Positions 51,066 to 59,204 of a stretch of DNA of 59,204 nucleotides are shown here, piece after piece; within the stretch, counting starts at the first letter, position 1; the number at the start of each line of letters is the position of its first letter. Location of the stretch: assembly GCA_964398785.1 (NCBI GenBank), contig CAYNNQ010000013.1, positions 1 through 59,204 of the forward strand, given 5' to 3'. The DNA comes from CAYNNQ01 sp964398785. Lineage in GTDB: Bacteria > Desulfobacterota > Desulfovibrionia > Desulfovibrionales > Desulfonatronovibrionaceae. Position numbers and translations under genes: made by a program. The notes beneath the pieces are model-generated. The model did no database searches, was not told the DNA's origin, and was given only the letters and a program-made list of their open reading frames with translations.

Positions 51066-51557
51066 ATGGATTGGTCTAAGATGTTCAGTTCGCGTATCCT
51101 GATTTTTGGTTGCGGAAATATCCTTTTTGGTGATGATGCGGTGGGGCCTAAGGTGGTGGAATACTTACAAGAAGATCCGGATGTCCCTCATGATGTAACG
51201 GCTTTGGATGCAGGGACGGCTATTCGGAGCCTTCTTTTTGATTTGCTTTTAAGTGAAAACCAACCGGAGAAATTGGTGATTGTCGATGCAATGGATCAGC
51301 TCGACCGGCAAGCCGGGGAGGTGTTCGAGATCGATGTAGATAAGGTGGATACAAAAAAGATAGGGGATTTTTCCATGCACCAGTTCCCCACCAGCAATCT
51401 TTTGAAGGAACTGCGTGAAAGCAGCAAATGTGAAGTGCGTATAATAGCTGTTCAGACCGCTTATGTGCCAGAACAAATGGAAGAGACACTCAGCCCGGAA
51501 GTAGAGGCTGCTATTCCCCGGGCTGTCCGCAAAATAAAAGAAATGGCTGCCCAATAA
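51066..51557 (+). CDS. Hydrogenase maturation protease (HyaD/HycI family)
   Basis: A roughly 163-residue endopeptidase that trims the C-terminal tail of a hydrogenase large subunit once nickel is inserted. It has ILIFGCGNILFGDDAVGPKVVEYL (nickel-sensing Glu/Asp region), LVIVDAMDQLDRQAGEVFEID and a His in MHQFPTSNLL. The ATG at 51066 and a later one at 51081 are both possible; neither has a strong ribosome site. Its position right after mvhA makes MvhA the natural substrate. It ends 4 nt before lepA and may read into that group. Confidence 0.9.
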   Translation: MDWSKMFSSRILIFGCGNILFGDDAVGPKVVEYLQEDPDVPHDVTALDAGTAIRSLLFDLLLSENQPEKLVIVDAMDQLDRQAGEVFEIDVDKVDTKKIGDFSMHQFPTSNLLKELRESSKCEVRIIAVQTAYVPEQMEETLSPEVEAAIPRAVRKIKEMAAQ

Positions 51558-51561
51558 ATTT

Positions 51562-53364
51562 ATGTCGGAAAAAGAAAAAATTCGCAATTTCAGCATAATT
51601 GCCCATATTGATCACGGCAAATCCACACTCGCGGACAGGATGATGGAGCTTGTGGGTATCATCGGGGACCGGGAAAAAAAGGACCAGTATTTGGACCGCA
51701 TGGATCTGGAAAGGGAACGGGGGATTACTATAAAGGCTCAGACTGTACGTATGCCCTATGTTTCAGCGGATGGGACCGAATACCTGCTTAACCTTATTGA
51801 TACCCCGGGGCATGTGGATTTTTCCTACGAGGTTTCCCGGAGTTTGGCCGCATGCGACGGAGCTCTTCTGGTGATCGATGCCACTCAGGGGGTGGAGGCC
51901 CAGACCCTGGCCAATGTTTTTCTTGCCTTGGACCATGATTTGGAGATCATTCCGGTGTTAAACAAGATTGATTTGCCCAGTGCGGAGCCGGAAAGGATTG
52001 TCCAGGAGATCGAGGAAATAATTGGCCTGGACTGCTCGGATGTTGTTATGGTCAGTGCCAAAACCGGAGAGGGTGTCCCGGAGCTTATGGAAAAGTTGGT
52101 CCAGGATATTCCCGTTCCCAAAGGTGAGGACGATGCCCCGTTGAAGGCGCTCATCTTTGATTCCTGGTACGACACCTATCTGGGAGTGGTTGTCCTTTTC
52201 CGTATTTTGGAAGGAATGCTGGAAATGCGGCAACCGATTATGATGTATTCCAATAAGAATAAGTATGAAGTTACTAAATTGGGGGTCTTTGCCCCGGAGC
52301 CCAAGGATGCGCGCTTAGTCGAGGCTGGAGAAGTGGGTTTCTTGTGCGCGGGGCTCAAGCAGATTACGGATGCCCGTGTAGGGGATACCATTACTCATCC
52401 GGAGCGTCCCACGACAAGGCCCTACCCGGATTTCAAGAAAGTAAAACCGATGGTCTTCTGCGGCTTGTATCCCGTGGATTCCGGGGATTACGACCGTTTA
52501 CGCACTGCCCTGGAAAAGCTCCAACTCAATGACTCTGCTCTGTATTTCGAGTCCGAGACTTCCCAGGCCTTGGGGTTCGGTTTTAGGTGCGGATTCTTGG
52601 GGCTCTTGCACTTGGAGATAATTCAGGAGAGACTAGAGCGTGAATTCCAAATGGGGTTGATAGCCACAGCTCCGACCGTGGTCTACGAAGTCCATGATGT
52701 TAACGGGGAGAAATTGCAGATTGACAATCCCTCCAGTCTGCCCGAGCGGGGGGAGATTGAGGCAGTATATGAACCTTATGTCCGCTTGGAAATCCACGTT
52801 CCCAATGAATTTGTGGGTAATGTCCTGGGTATATGTGAGGAAAAAAGGGGTATCCAGAAGGATCTGCAATACTTGAGTTCTACCCGGGTCATAATCACCT
52901 ATGAACTACCCTTTGCGGAGATAGTGTTTGATTTTTTTGACCGTTTGAAATCCGTTACCCGTGGATTTGCCTCGCTGGATTACGAGGTCTTGGATTATCG
53001 GGAGTCGGATCTGGTAAAATTGGACATACTTATAAACCACGACCCGGTTGATGCAATGTCTGCTATAGTCCATCGGGACAAAGCCTATTACAAGGGGCGC
53101 AACCTGGCTCAAAAACTGCGAAAACTCATCCCGCGTCAGCTCTTTGAGGTAGTTATTCAGGCTTCGATAGGGCAGAAAGTTGTGGCCCGGGAAAGGGTCC
53201 CCCCTTTGCGCAAGAACGTAACCGCCAAATGTTACGGCGGAGATATTACTCGAAAACGCAAATTGCTGGAAAAGCAAAAACAGGGGAAAAAGAGGATGAA
53301 AAAGATGGGCAGCGTGGATATCCCGCAAGAGGCTTTTTTTGCTGCCTTGCAGTCAGAAGATTAG
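51562..53364 (+). CDS. lepA: Elongation factor 4 (LepA)
   Basis: A 600-residue ribosomal GTPase that back-translocates tRNAs or aids 30S assembly under stress. G motifs AHIDHGKST, DTPGHVDF and NKIDLP are intact, and the LepA-specific C-terminal domain (YYKGRNLAQKLRKLIPRQLFEVVIQASIGQKVVARERVPPLRKNVTAKCYGGDITRKRKLLEKQKQGKKRMK) is complete. It is 4 nt downstream of the maturation protease and 127 bp before lepB, the usual lepA-lepB order. Confidence 0.97.
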   Translation: MSEKEKIRNFSIIAHIDHGKSTLADRMMELVGIIGDREKKDQYLDRMDLERERGITIKAQTVRMPYVSADGTEYLLNLIDTPGHVDFSYEVSRSLAACDGALLVIDATQGVEAQTLANVFLALDHDLEIIPVLNKIDLPSAEPERIVQEIEEIIGLDCSDVVMVSAKTGEGVPELMEKLVQDIPVPKGEDDAPLKALIFDSWYDTYLGVVVLFRILEGMLEMRQPIMMYSNKNKYEVTKLGVFAPEPKDARLVEAGEVGFLCAGLKQITDARVGDTITHPERPTTRPYPDFKKVKPMVFCGLYPVDSGDYDRLRTALEKLQLNDSALYFESETSQALGFGFRCGFLGLLHLEIIQERLEREFQMGLIATAPTVVYEVHDVNGEKLQIDNPSSLPERGEIEAVYEPYVRLEIHVPNEFVGNVLGICEEKRGIQKDLQYLSSTRVIITYELPFAEIVFDFFDRLKSVTRGFASLDYEVLDYRESDLVKLDILINHDPVDAMSAIVHRDKAYYKGRNLAQKLRKLIPRQLFEVVIQASIGQKVVARERVPPLRKNVTAKCYGGDITRKRKLLEKQKQGKKRMKKMGSVDIPQEAFFAALQSED

Positions 53365-53491
53365 AAGTGGCGGTATTGCGTTAGCACGGACCAAACTCCC
53401 CGGATTTTGCTTGTCTGAAGATATGGATTTAATCGTTACGGGCGATCAAGTGGGAATCTTTTTGCCCGGGCTGAAAAACAAGGAAGGATAA

Positions 53492-54091
53492 ATGAACCCG
53501 CGCTGGCTGAACGTGGTCAAAGAATATGGAGAGGCATTGTTAATAGCCCTGGTATTGGCCTTTTTTATTCGCTCTTTTGTGGTGCAGGCCTACAAAATCC
53601 CCTCGGGGTCCATGCTGGACACCCTGAAAATCGGGGATCATCTCTTGGTAAACAAGTTTACGTACGGACTTCGGGTCCCTTTTACGGACATGTTCTTCGT
53701 TCGCTTCGGAAAACCGGAATTTCAGGACATTGTGGTTTTCGAGTTTCCCGAGGATCCTTCCAAGGATTTTATTAAACGCGTGATCGGTGTCCCTGGGGAT
53801 ACGATCGAAATAAAAAACAAACAGGTGTACCGCAACGGGAAAAAACTGAATGAGCCCTATGCGCAACATACCGATTCCCAAACACTGCCTCAAAGGGACA
53901 ATATGGCACCGTTAGAGGTCTCAGAAGGGGAATACTTTGTCATGGGTGATAACCGTGACGAGTCTTACGACTCTCGCTTCTGGGGATGCGTGGAACAGGA
54001 GGAGATCATGGGCAGGGCATGGGTGATCTACTGGTCTTGGAGAGGGTTTGACGACATTCGTTGGAACCGCATAGGCGACGTAATAAACTGA
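53492..54091 (+). CDS. lepB: Signal peptidase I
   Basis: A 199-residue inner-membrane peptidase that removes Sec signal peptides. One N-terminal helix (ALLIALVLAFFIRSF) precedes the catalytic Ser in YKIPSGSML and the Lys in DFIKRVIGVPGD; the closing box GDNRDESYDSRFWG is present. AAGGAAGG precedes the ATG. It follows lepA and precedes comM on the same strand. Confidence 0.95.
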   Translation: MNPRWLNVVKEYGEALLIALVLAFFIRSFVVQAYKIPSGSMLDTLKIGDHLLVNKFTYGLRVPFTDMFFVRFGKPEFQDIVVFEFPEDPSKDFIKRVIGVPGDTIEIKNKQVYRNGKKLNEPYAQHTDSQTLPQRDNMAPLEVSEGEYFVMGDNRDESYDSRFWGCVEQEEIMGRAWVIYWSWRGFDDIRWNRIGDVIN

Positions 54092-54105
54092 CTGAATAGA
54101 GAATT

Positions 54106-55647
54106 ATGGTTTCCCGAATAAGTACCGCAGCCCTGTTGGGCATCGATGCCTTTCCCGTGGATATAGAGGTGGATTTTGCTCGTTCCGGAATGCCGGCATT
54201 TACGATGGTCGGCTTGCCGGAAGGGGCGGTTCGGGAAAGCAAGGAACGGGTCTTTTCCGCACTTAAAAATACTGGGTTTAGGCTGCCTCCAGCCAGGATT
54301 ACCATAAATCTCGCTCCGGCGGACGTGCGCAAAGAGGGCAGTGCATATGATCTCCCGCTTGCCCTGGGTCTTTTGGCTGCATCTGGGGAATTGGCTCCGG
54401 ATGCCCTCGGCGGATGTATAATCGCCGGGGAGCTGTCCTTAACCGGGGAAATAAAAAAGGTTAATGGTGCACTGCCCATGGCCCTGTGCGCCCGAGACCA
54501 AAGGGGAGTACGCCTGCTGGTACCTGAGGAAAATGGGCCTGAAGCCGCCGTGGTTAAAGGTGCCGAAATCCTGGCGGTCAATACTTTGGGGGAGGCTGTC
54601 CGTTTTTTTAGTGGGGAGCTCAATCTAGACCCCGTACAAGCTGACCTGGATACTTTGTGGGAGGGACGGGAAAATTTTTTTATAGACTTCCAGGAGGTCA
54701 AGGGACAGGATCACGCAAAGCGGGCAATAGAAATAGCTGCTGCCGGCAACCACAACCTGCTTTTTTTGGGACCGCCGGGCAGCGGGAAAACCATGCTCGC
54801 CAAACGCATCCCCACAGTATTACCTCCCCTGTCGTTTGAAGAAGCCCTGGAAGTAACCAAAATATACAGCGTTTCCGGGAAACTGGATCCACAGGTCCCA
54901 ATGTTGGTTTCCAGGCCGTTTCGTTCTCCTCACCATACCATCTCCGATGCCGGTTTGATCGGCGGGGGGCATTATCCGCGTCCCGGCGAGGTCTCTCTCG
55001 CGCACCGCGGTGTTTTGTTCCTGGACGAATTGCCGGAATTCAAAAAACATGTGTTGGAAGTGATGCGCCAGCCCCTGGAGGACGGAGATGTGACGATCTC
55101 CAGGGCCGCAACATCTCTATCCTACCCGGCGGCGTTTATGCTGGTTTCGGCCATGAATCCCTGCCCATGCGGATATTTGGGAAGCGAAACCCATCCCTGC
55201 ACTTGTACCCCAACGCAAATACAGAGATACCGTTCCCGTCTTTCCGGTCCGCTCCTGGACCGTATTGACCTGCACGTGGAAGTGCCTGCCGTGCCATATA
55301 AAGACATGCGCGGAAACGAAGAATCCAGAAATTCCCAACAGATGAGGGATTGTATAAAAAAATCGCGCCAAGTACAGTGGGAACGTTACGCGGGCACCCC
55401 CTTAATGACCAACAGTGATCTTTCCGGAAAATGGCTGGAAAAATTTTGTTTTTTGGGGGAGCAGGAGCACGATTTTCTGGAAAAGGCCGTGACTAGTCTA
55501 GGGCTTTCTGCTCGGGCTTTTACGCGGATTCTTCGGATATCCAGGACAATAGCCGATCTCTCCGGAGAAGAAAATATCCGTATTCCCCATTTGTCGGAAG
55601 CGATAAATTACCGCAGCCTGGACAGACAGGAACAGAGTTTTTATTGA
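54106..55647 (+). CDS. comM: ComM/YifB-family Mg-chelatase-like AAA+ helicase
   Basis: A 513-residue AAA+ protein. The N-terminal Lon-like fold (FTMVGLPEGAVRESKERVFSALKNTGFRLPPARITINLAPADVRKEGSAYDLPLALG) precedes Walker A LGPPGSGKTMLAKRIPT, Walker B GVLFLDELPEF, and the C-terminal zinc-containing Mg-chelatase module (MNPCPCGYLG ... CTCT; GPLLDRIDLHVEV). In naturally competent bacteria ComM drives branch migration during recombination. 14 nt after lepB. Confidence 0.93.
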   Translation: MVSRISTAALLGIDAFPVDIEVDFARSGMPAFTMVGLPEGAVRESKERVFSALKNTGFRLPPARITINLAPADVRKEGSAYDLPLALGLLAASGELAPDALGGCIIAGELSLTGEIKKVNGALPMALCARDQRGVRLLVPEENGPEAAVVKGAEILAVNTLGEAVRFFSGELNLDPVQADLDTLWEGRENFFIDFQEVKGQDHAKRAIEIAAAGNHNLLFLGPPGSGKTMLAKRIPTVLPPLSFEEALEVTKIYSVSGKLDPQVPMLVSRPFRSPHHTISDAGLIGGGHYPRPGEVSLAHRGVLFLDELPEFKKHVLEVMRQPLEDGDVTISRAATSLSYPAAFMLVSAMNPCPCGYLGSETHPCTCTPTQIQRYRSRLSGPLLDRIDLHVEVPAVPYKDMRGNEESRNSQQMRDCIKKSRQVQWERYAGTPLMTNSDLSGKWLEKFCFLGEQEHDFLEKAVTSLGLSARAFTRILRISRTIADLSGEENIRIPHLSEAINYRSLDRQEQSFY

Positions 55648-55676
55648 TTCCCCAACCCTGAATTGCCTTTATAGTT

Positions 55677-56546
55677 ATGGACGCTACACCTCGTATACCG
55701 GAAACGTGCCTGGCCTCTGCTTATGAAAAGACCGGCGGCAGAGTGCGGGCCCTTATAAAGCAAGAGATTGCAAGACTTTTCCAGGTTTATCCTTCTGTGG
55801 GCAATATCCGCATCAGGGAGACTCAAAATCCGGATAATGGATATTCCGTGCGAGTAACCAGAAAACCGCTGGAAAAGCTGATTGTGAATATCGGGGCGGG
55901 CTTCGTCTCTTATCCCCGTCTTCTGGCCTTGATGGTTCCGGCTATATGCGGCGGCATAATGGATATCCAGGTATTTCTCCGGGAGGGCAAAGATGCGGAT
56001 GCATCTATTTTGGCTGCACTGGAACTTTGCGGGGTGGAGGAAATTTTTGCAGGAACGGGTATGAGTTCTTGTTTAGATTCCCCAGTTGATTCCGGAGAAC
56101 TTTTGGCCCTTTTCGGGGAAATTGGAAAAGAAGGTCTGCCTGCCCGAGAGTCCGGCAAAAGGAGGGCAGAAAATGTCTGGCAGGAACCGGGAGGAATGCG
56201 GGCTGGGGTGTGGATGGAATATGCGCAACAGTGGGATATGCGCGCCCTTACAAGACTGCACCCGGACATGGATATCCATGTGTATTCTCCGGGCGGGTTG
56301 ACGGATTATCCCTCCCTGCACGCCGAGCCGCAAGATTTTATGGATATGGATTTTGATGTGGTATATGTCCCCGAGAATATGCTAGATTGGTGCACAAAAG
56401 CCTGGCTGGTTCTGGCTCCCGGCATGGAGAACGCATGGATGTGGCCCCATATTTCTCGGTATCTGGAGTGGGAGACTGTCGCGGCATCAACCTCGGGAAG
56501 CAACGATACAGGGAGCAAGGATGGACAGATCATCGATAAAGGCTGA
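55677..56546 (+). CDS. Hypothetical protein, weakly histidinol-dehydrogenase-like
   Basis: A 289-residue protein. Residues 20-125 (RVRALIKQEIARLFQVYPSVG ... KLIVNIGAGFVSYPRLLALMVPAICGGIMDIQVFLREGKDADASILAALELCGVEEIFAGTG) recall a Rossmann-like half of histidinol dehydrogenase (G..YPS.....PA..GG......ALELAGVDEI). The catalytic Glu and His residues and roughly a third of the usual length are missing. The second half does not match anything I know. If real, the homology implies a non-enzymatic or altered paralogue. Its 3' end overlaps the EF-G gene by 26 bp. Confidence 0.6.
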   Translation: MDATPRIPETCLASAYEKTGGRVRALIKQEIARLFQVYPSVGNIRIRETQNPDNGYSVRVTRKPLEKLIVNIGAGFVSYPRLLALMVPAICGGIMDIQVFLREGKDADASILAALELCGVEEIFAGTGMSSCLDSPVDSGELLALFGEIGKEGLPARESGKRRAENVWQEPGGMRAGVWMEYAQQWDMRALTRLHPDMDIHVYSPGGLTDYPSLHAEPQDFMDMDFDVVYVPENMLDWCTKAWLVLAPGMENAWMWPHISRYLEWETVAASTSGSNDTGSKDGQIIDKG

Positions 56547-58572
56547 TTATCTGGAGAGGATACGCAACATCGGGATAATAGCGCACATCGATGCCGGCAA
56601 GACCACTCTTACCGAGAGGATTCTTTATTATTCCCAGCGTATTCACCGCATAGGAGAAGTGCACGAGGGTACAGCAACCATGGACTATCTCCCTGATGAA
56701 CAGGAGAGAGGGATTACCATAGGATCAGCGTGCACCACCTGCCTGTGGGGCAAACATACCGTAAATATTGTGGATACTCCAGGTCATGTGGATTTTACCA
56801 TTGAGGTTGACCGGTCCTTGCGGGTTCTGGACGGGGCTGTTGGTGTTTTTTGTGCAGTGGGCGGAGTGGAACCGCAAAGTGAAACCGTGTGGAAGCAGTC
56901 GGCCAAGTACCACATCCCCAAGATTGCGGTGGTGAACAAGATGGACCGCGTCGGAGCCGACTTTACGAGGACCCTGGAATCCATGCGCGAAAAGCTGGCT
57001 ATTGTCCCCCTGCCTATTCAAATTCCCGTGGGGGAGGGGGATGGTTTTAAAGCGGTCATTGATGTGATCCGAAACAAGAAAATTGTTTTTGATCCTTCCA
57101 CATTTGGTGCTGACTATGAATTACTCGAGCCTGGGGGTGCTGAAAAAAAATGGGCCGAAAAATGGAGAGCTCAGGCCCTGGAGGCACTTGCCGACTTCAG
57201 CGATGAGCTGATGGAATTGTACCTGGAAGGGGAGGAAATAGGAGAAGATTTGTTTCTCCGGGAGCTAAGAAAAGCCACGCTAGAGCTCAAGTGTGTTCCT
57301 GTACTCGCCTGCTCCGCACTGAAAAACATCGGCGTCCAACCGGTAGTCAATGCGATATCCGAGTTTTTGCCCTCCCCTGCAGACGTCCCCAGTATTACCG
57401 GTATAGACCCCGGCACCAGGCAGGAGAAAAAAGTTGCCCCAAGGCGTAAAAACTCCTTGGTTGCCCTTTCCTTCAAAGTTACCATGGAGACCGGTAGAAA
57501 GATCAATCTGTTGCGGATATATTCCGGTGAGCTGGAGGCTGGCCAGGAGATCTATAATGTCACCCAGGACAAAAAGCAACGGGTTGCCCGATTGTTTTTT
57601 GTGCATGCCGAGCGCAAGGAAAAGACCGAATTGGCGGTTGCCGGACAGATAGTAGCCGCGGCCGGGCTTAAAGGAACCAGCACCGGGGATACCTTATGTT
57701 CCACTGACGGAGACTCCATCCTCCTGGAAAGGATGAGTCGCTACAAACCGGTGATCTCCCTGGCTTTGGAACCGCAAAACAGTGAAGAGGAAGAAAAGCT
57801 TTTGGAGGCACTGGACCGCCTGACCCAGGAAGACCCTACCTTGTCCGTACAAAGGGACGAAGATACTGAACAGCTTATTCTTTCCGGTATGGGGGAACTA
57901 CACCTGGAGGTGGTTCTGGGAAGGATCCGCCGCGACTACAACGTTAGTTTCCGTTCCGGTAATCCCCAGGTGGTTTTTCAGGAGACCATTGAATCCGCGT
58001 CTGAGGCCGAGGGAAAGTTCGGACGGGAACTGGGAGGGGAGTTCCATGCGGGTATGGTACGGCTTTCCATTCAGCCCCGTCCCCGGGCCTCTGGGAATGA
58101 TATTAAGATGCTTTGCGATAACCAGGGATGGGACAAAAAGATTGTGGATGCCGTGTTCAGCGGGATTGAAGATGGGCTGCAGTCCGGAGTGCGCGGCTAC
58201 CCGGTACAGGATGTACAGGTCGGGATTGAAGAGCTTAAAAATGTGGAGGAAGGGCCTTCCCCGATTGGATACCGCATGGCTGCTATCACGGCATTGAAGC
58301 AAGCGCTGGAAAATTGCGGACCATTGCTTTTGGAGCCCATTATGTGGGTGGAAATCCATACGCCGGGAGAATTCGTGGGAGATTGCGTGAGCTTATTAGG
58401 CAGCAAAGGGGCCCGTATGGATAACATGTTTGACCGCGAAGGCGGGGAAAAAGTGGTTCAGGCTTTGGTGCCTCTGCAGAATATGTTTGGTTTTTCTACG
58501 GAACTACGCTCGGGCACTCAGGGCCGGGCGAACCTGATTATGAAGTTTGAGCGCTTTGATGTAGCTTCTTAG
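56521..58572 (+). CDS. Elongation factor G paralogue
   Basis: A 683-residue ribosomal translocase: G1 AHIDAGKTT, switch II DTPGHVDF, G4 NKMD, EF-G domains II to V with the C-terminal YPVQDVQVGIEELKN and LLEPIMWVEIHTPGEFVGDCVSLLGSKGARM. Full length for EF-G. It is not next to rpsL, rpsG or tuf, so it is more likely a second copy (EF-G2-like or a recycling factor) than the str-operon fusA. The start overlaps the upstream gene by 26 bp, with GGGAGC before it. Confidence 0.88.
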   Translation: MDRSSIKADYLERIRNIGIIAHIDAGKTTLTERILYYSQRIHRIGEVHEGTATMDYLPDEQERGITIGSACTTCLWGKHTVNIVDTPGHVDFTIEVDRSLRVLDGAVGVFCAVGGVEPQSETVWKQSAKYHIPKIAVVNKMDRVGADFTRTLESMREKLAIVPLPIQIPVGEGDGFKAVIDVIRNKKIVFDPSTFGADYELLEPGGAEKKWAEKWRAQALEALADFSDELMELYLEGEEIGEDLFLRELRKATLELKCVPVLACSALKNIGVQPVVNAISEFLPSPADVPSITGIDPGTRQEKKVAPRRKNSLVALSFKVTMETGRKINLLRIYSGELEAGQEIYNVTQDKKQRVARLFFVHAERKEKTELAVAGQIVAAAGLKGTSTGDTLCSTDGDSILLERMSRYKPVISLALEPQNSEEEEKLLEALDRLTQEDPTLSVQRDEDTEQLILSGMGELHLEVVLGRIRRDYNVSFRSGNPQVVFQETIESASEAEGKFGRELGGEFHAGMVRLSIQPRPRASGNDIKMLCDNQGWDKKIVDAVFSGIEDGLQSGVRGYPVQDVQVGIEELKNVEEGPSPIGYRMAAITALKQALENCGPLLLEPIMWVEIHTPGEFVGDCVSLLGSKGARMDNMFDREGGEKVVQALVPLQNMFGFSTELRSGTQGRANLIMKFERFDVAS

Positions 58573-58870
58573 CCGGGTCAGTTAAGCCGGGGGCAAGGTT
58601 TACCTCCTCTCTGGCCGAAAAATATTGAAGAGCACCTGCCCAAAATAGGGCATCCCTCCCAGCTTCTAGGCCTGTTCTTCTTTCCCATCATCCTGTTTGT
58701 TAGCTTGTCCGGCGAGTAAAGGTACTTTCCGGCTAGCTTAAAGGTCTTCAAAGAAAGTCGAGGAGCTCACTCTTTATTGGGGAGGGGACCTTATTAGCTA
58801 ACCCCCCCCTGCCAAGGAAAAAAATGGACCGGCTTGCGGGTTCCCTCCGGAAACCCGAATATCAAGAAGC

Positions 58871-59071
58871 TCAGGAGAATCCGGAAGCCGGTGAACAAGC
58901 TGAAGCAGCGGCTGCACCTGGACTACCATGTGGTTGGGCAGCTACAGCCGATATCTTGCGCTCGGTCTGCGTACTTTTGCATGCTGGGCAGCTGAGCTGC
59001 TCTTCTGGATCAAAGACAAGTTCTTCGAAGTCATGTCCGCAGTCTTTGCATGTATATTCAAAGATAGGCAT
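58871..59071 (-). CDS. FmdB-family zinc-ribbon protein
   Basis: A 66-residue protein with an N-terminal zinc ribbon (MPIFEYTCKDCGHDFEELVFDPEEQLSCPACKS) of the FmdB type, whose role is unknown but often regulatory. The C-terminal third is a low-complexity tail rich in Ala, Ser and Pro. AGGAGGAA precedes the ATG. The 298 bp between the EF-G gene and this gene (58573-58870) contain only a weak hairpin at 58837-58857 and no gene. Confidence 0.88.
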   Translation of the reverse strand: MPIFEYTCKDCGHDFEELVFDPEEQLSCPACKSTQTERKISAVAAQPHGSPGAAAASACSPASGFS

Positions 59072-59124
59072 AGATTCCTCCTGACGGATAATTTTGTTAA
59101 TTTTCTATAAAAAACCTTGTTTCT

Positions 59125-59154
59125 TTGACATTTATCTGGCATGGAAAATTTATA
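59125..59154 (+). promoter_or_regulatory. Sigma-70-type promoter of the gene at the right edge
   Basis: TTGACA (59125-59130), an 18-bp spacer and TTTATA (59149-59154), 26 bp before the ATG at 59181. Confidence 0.55.
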
Positions 59155-59180
59155 TTAGCATTTTCATAAAGGAGGTCGTC

Positions 59181-59204
59181 ATGGAGAATATCAAGAAGAT
59201 CCTT
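59181..59204 (+). CDS. Start of an unidentified gene, cut by the window edge
   Basis: Only MENIKKIL is visible, with an AAAGGAGG ribosome site 7 nt upstream and a promoter-like sequence before it. The opening resembles universal stress proteins, but eight residues cannot settle it. Confidence 0.55.

Noticed and set aside
1..59204. tRNA, selC, rRNA, CRISPR arrays, insertion-sequence transposases
   Set aside because: I looked in the intergenic gaps and found no cloverleaf with a T-loop signature, no spaced identical repeats and no transposase ORF. A tRNA search tool would settle the RNA genes.

Overview
The window looks like a chromosomal segment of an anaerobic, Gram-negative, sulfate-reducing-type deltaproteobacterium (Desulfovibrionales or Desulfohalobiaceae-like; this is inference from gene content). 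The evidence is the siroheme-dependent alternative heme pathway (ahbC with hemB), a tungstate ABC transporter (tupABC), futalosine-type menaquinone synthesis (mqnE), heptose and Kdo genes of LPS synthesis, and a cytoplasmic HdrA-Mvh hydrogenase operon. A sucrose synthesis and turnover cluster suggests a salt-tolerant or halophilic lifestyle. A perfect parS site beside parA and parB suggests that the chromosome origin is not far away.

Layout. 0.3-2.5 kb: ahbC-hemB. 3.0-5.7 kb: tupA, a strong internal terminator, then tupBC. 6.1-7.6 kb: a DUF4911 protein, an unknown exported protein and a two-domain cyclic-nucleotide-binding protein. 7.6-18.4 kb, minus strand: a long collinear group (unknown ORF, carB, purF, kpsF-type isomerase, YkgJ protein, PBP1A, nucleoside-recognition membrane protein, Trm112-like, tatD), divergent from feoA and a stand-alone HsdR-N-domain protein. 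19.6-24.0 kb: hldA, parB, parA (with an opposite-strand gene between the par genes), an 850-bp non-coding stretch and parS. 24-29.3 kb: UDP-sugar epimerase, slipin, NtrC-type regulator, pyrC, pyrB. 30.0-35.5 kb: fructokinase, sucrose-phosphate synthase fused to a phosphatase domain, sucrose synthase. 35.6-40.7 kb: rimO, rpsA, sppA, mqnE, followed by a 50-residue membrane protein with its own promoter. 41.6-44.4 kb: radical SAM protein, HIT protein, IHF/HU, RlpA lipoprotein. 44.8-51.6 kb: hdrA-mvhD-mvhG-mvhA and a hydrogenase maturation protease. 51.6-58.6 kb: lepA, lepB, comM, an unknown gene and an EF-G paralogue. 58.9 kb to the end: an FmdB-type zinc ribbon and the first codons of a divergent gene.

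The most notable system is the hdrA-mvhDGA operon. Three of its four genes carry an in-frame UGA exactly where the family has a functional cysteine: CAMU in HdrA, GUHLGEC in MvhD, and DPUMSC in the hydrogenase large subunit. Each UGA is followed by a hairpin whose apical loop starts 23-24 nt downstream, which is the geometry of bacterial SECIS elements. Read normally, all three genes would look truncated or split. The encoded machine would pass electrons from a [NiFeSe]-type active site through MvhD to a double-module flavin HdrA. No hdrB or hdrC is present here.

Several intergenic regions share related repeats. There is a TGCAAAAAATATATTTTTGCAGGC hairpin family (about 1, 29505 and 41256), a roughly 180-bp family (22985 and 43198, with a fragment at 2848), and a MITE-like inverted-repeat element (19385 and 40969). 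No rRNA, tRNA, CRISPR array or insertion-sequence transposase was recognised.
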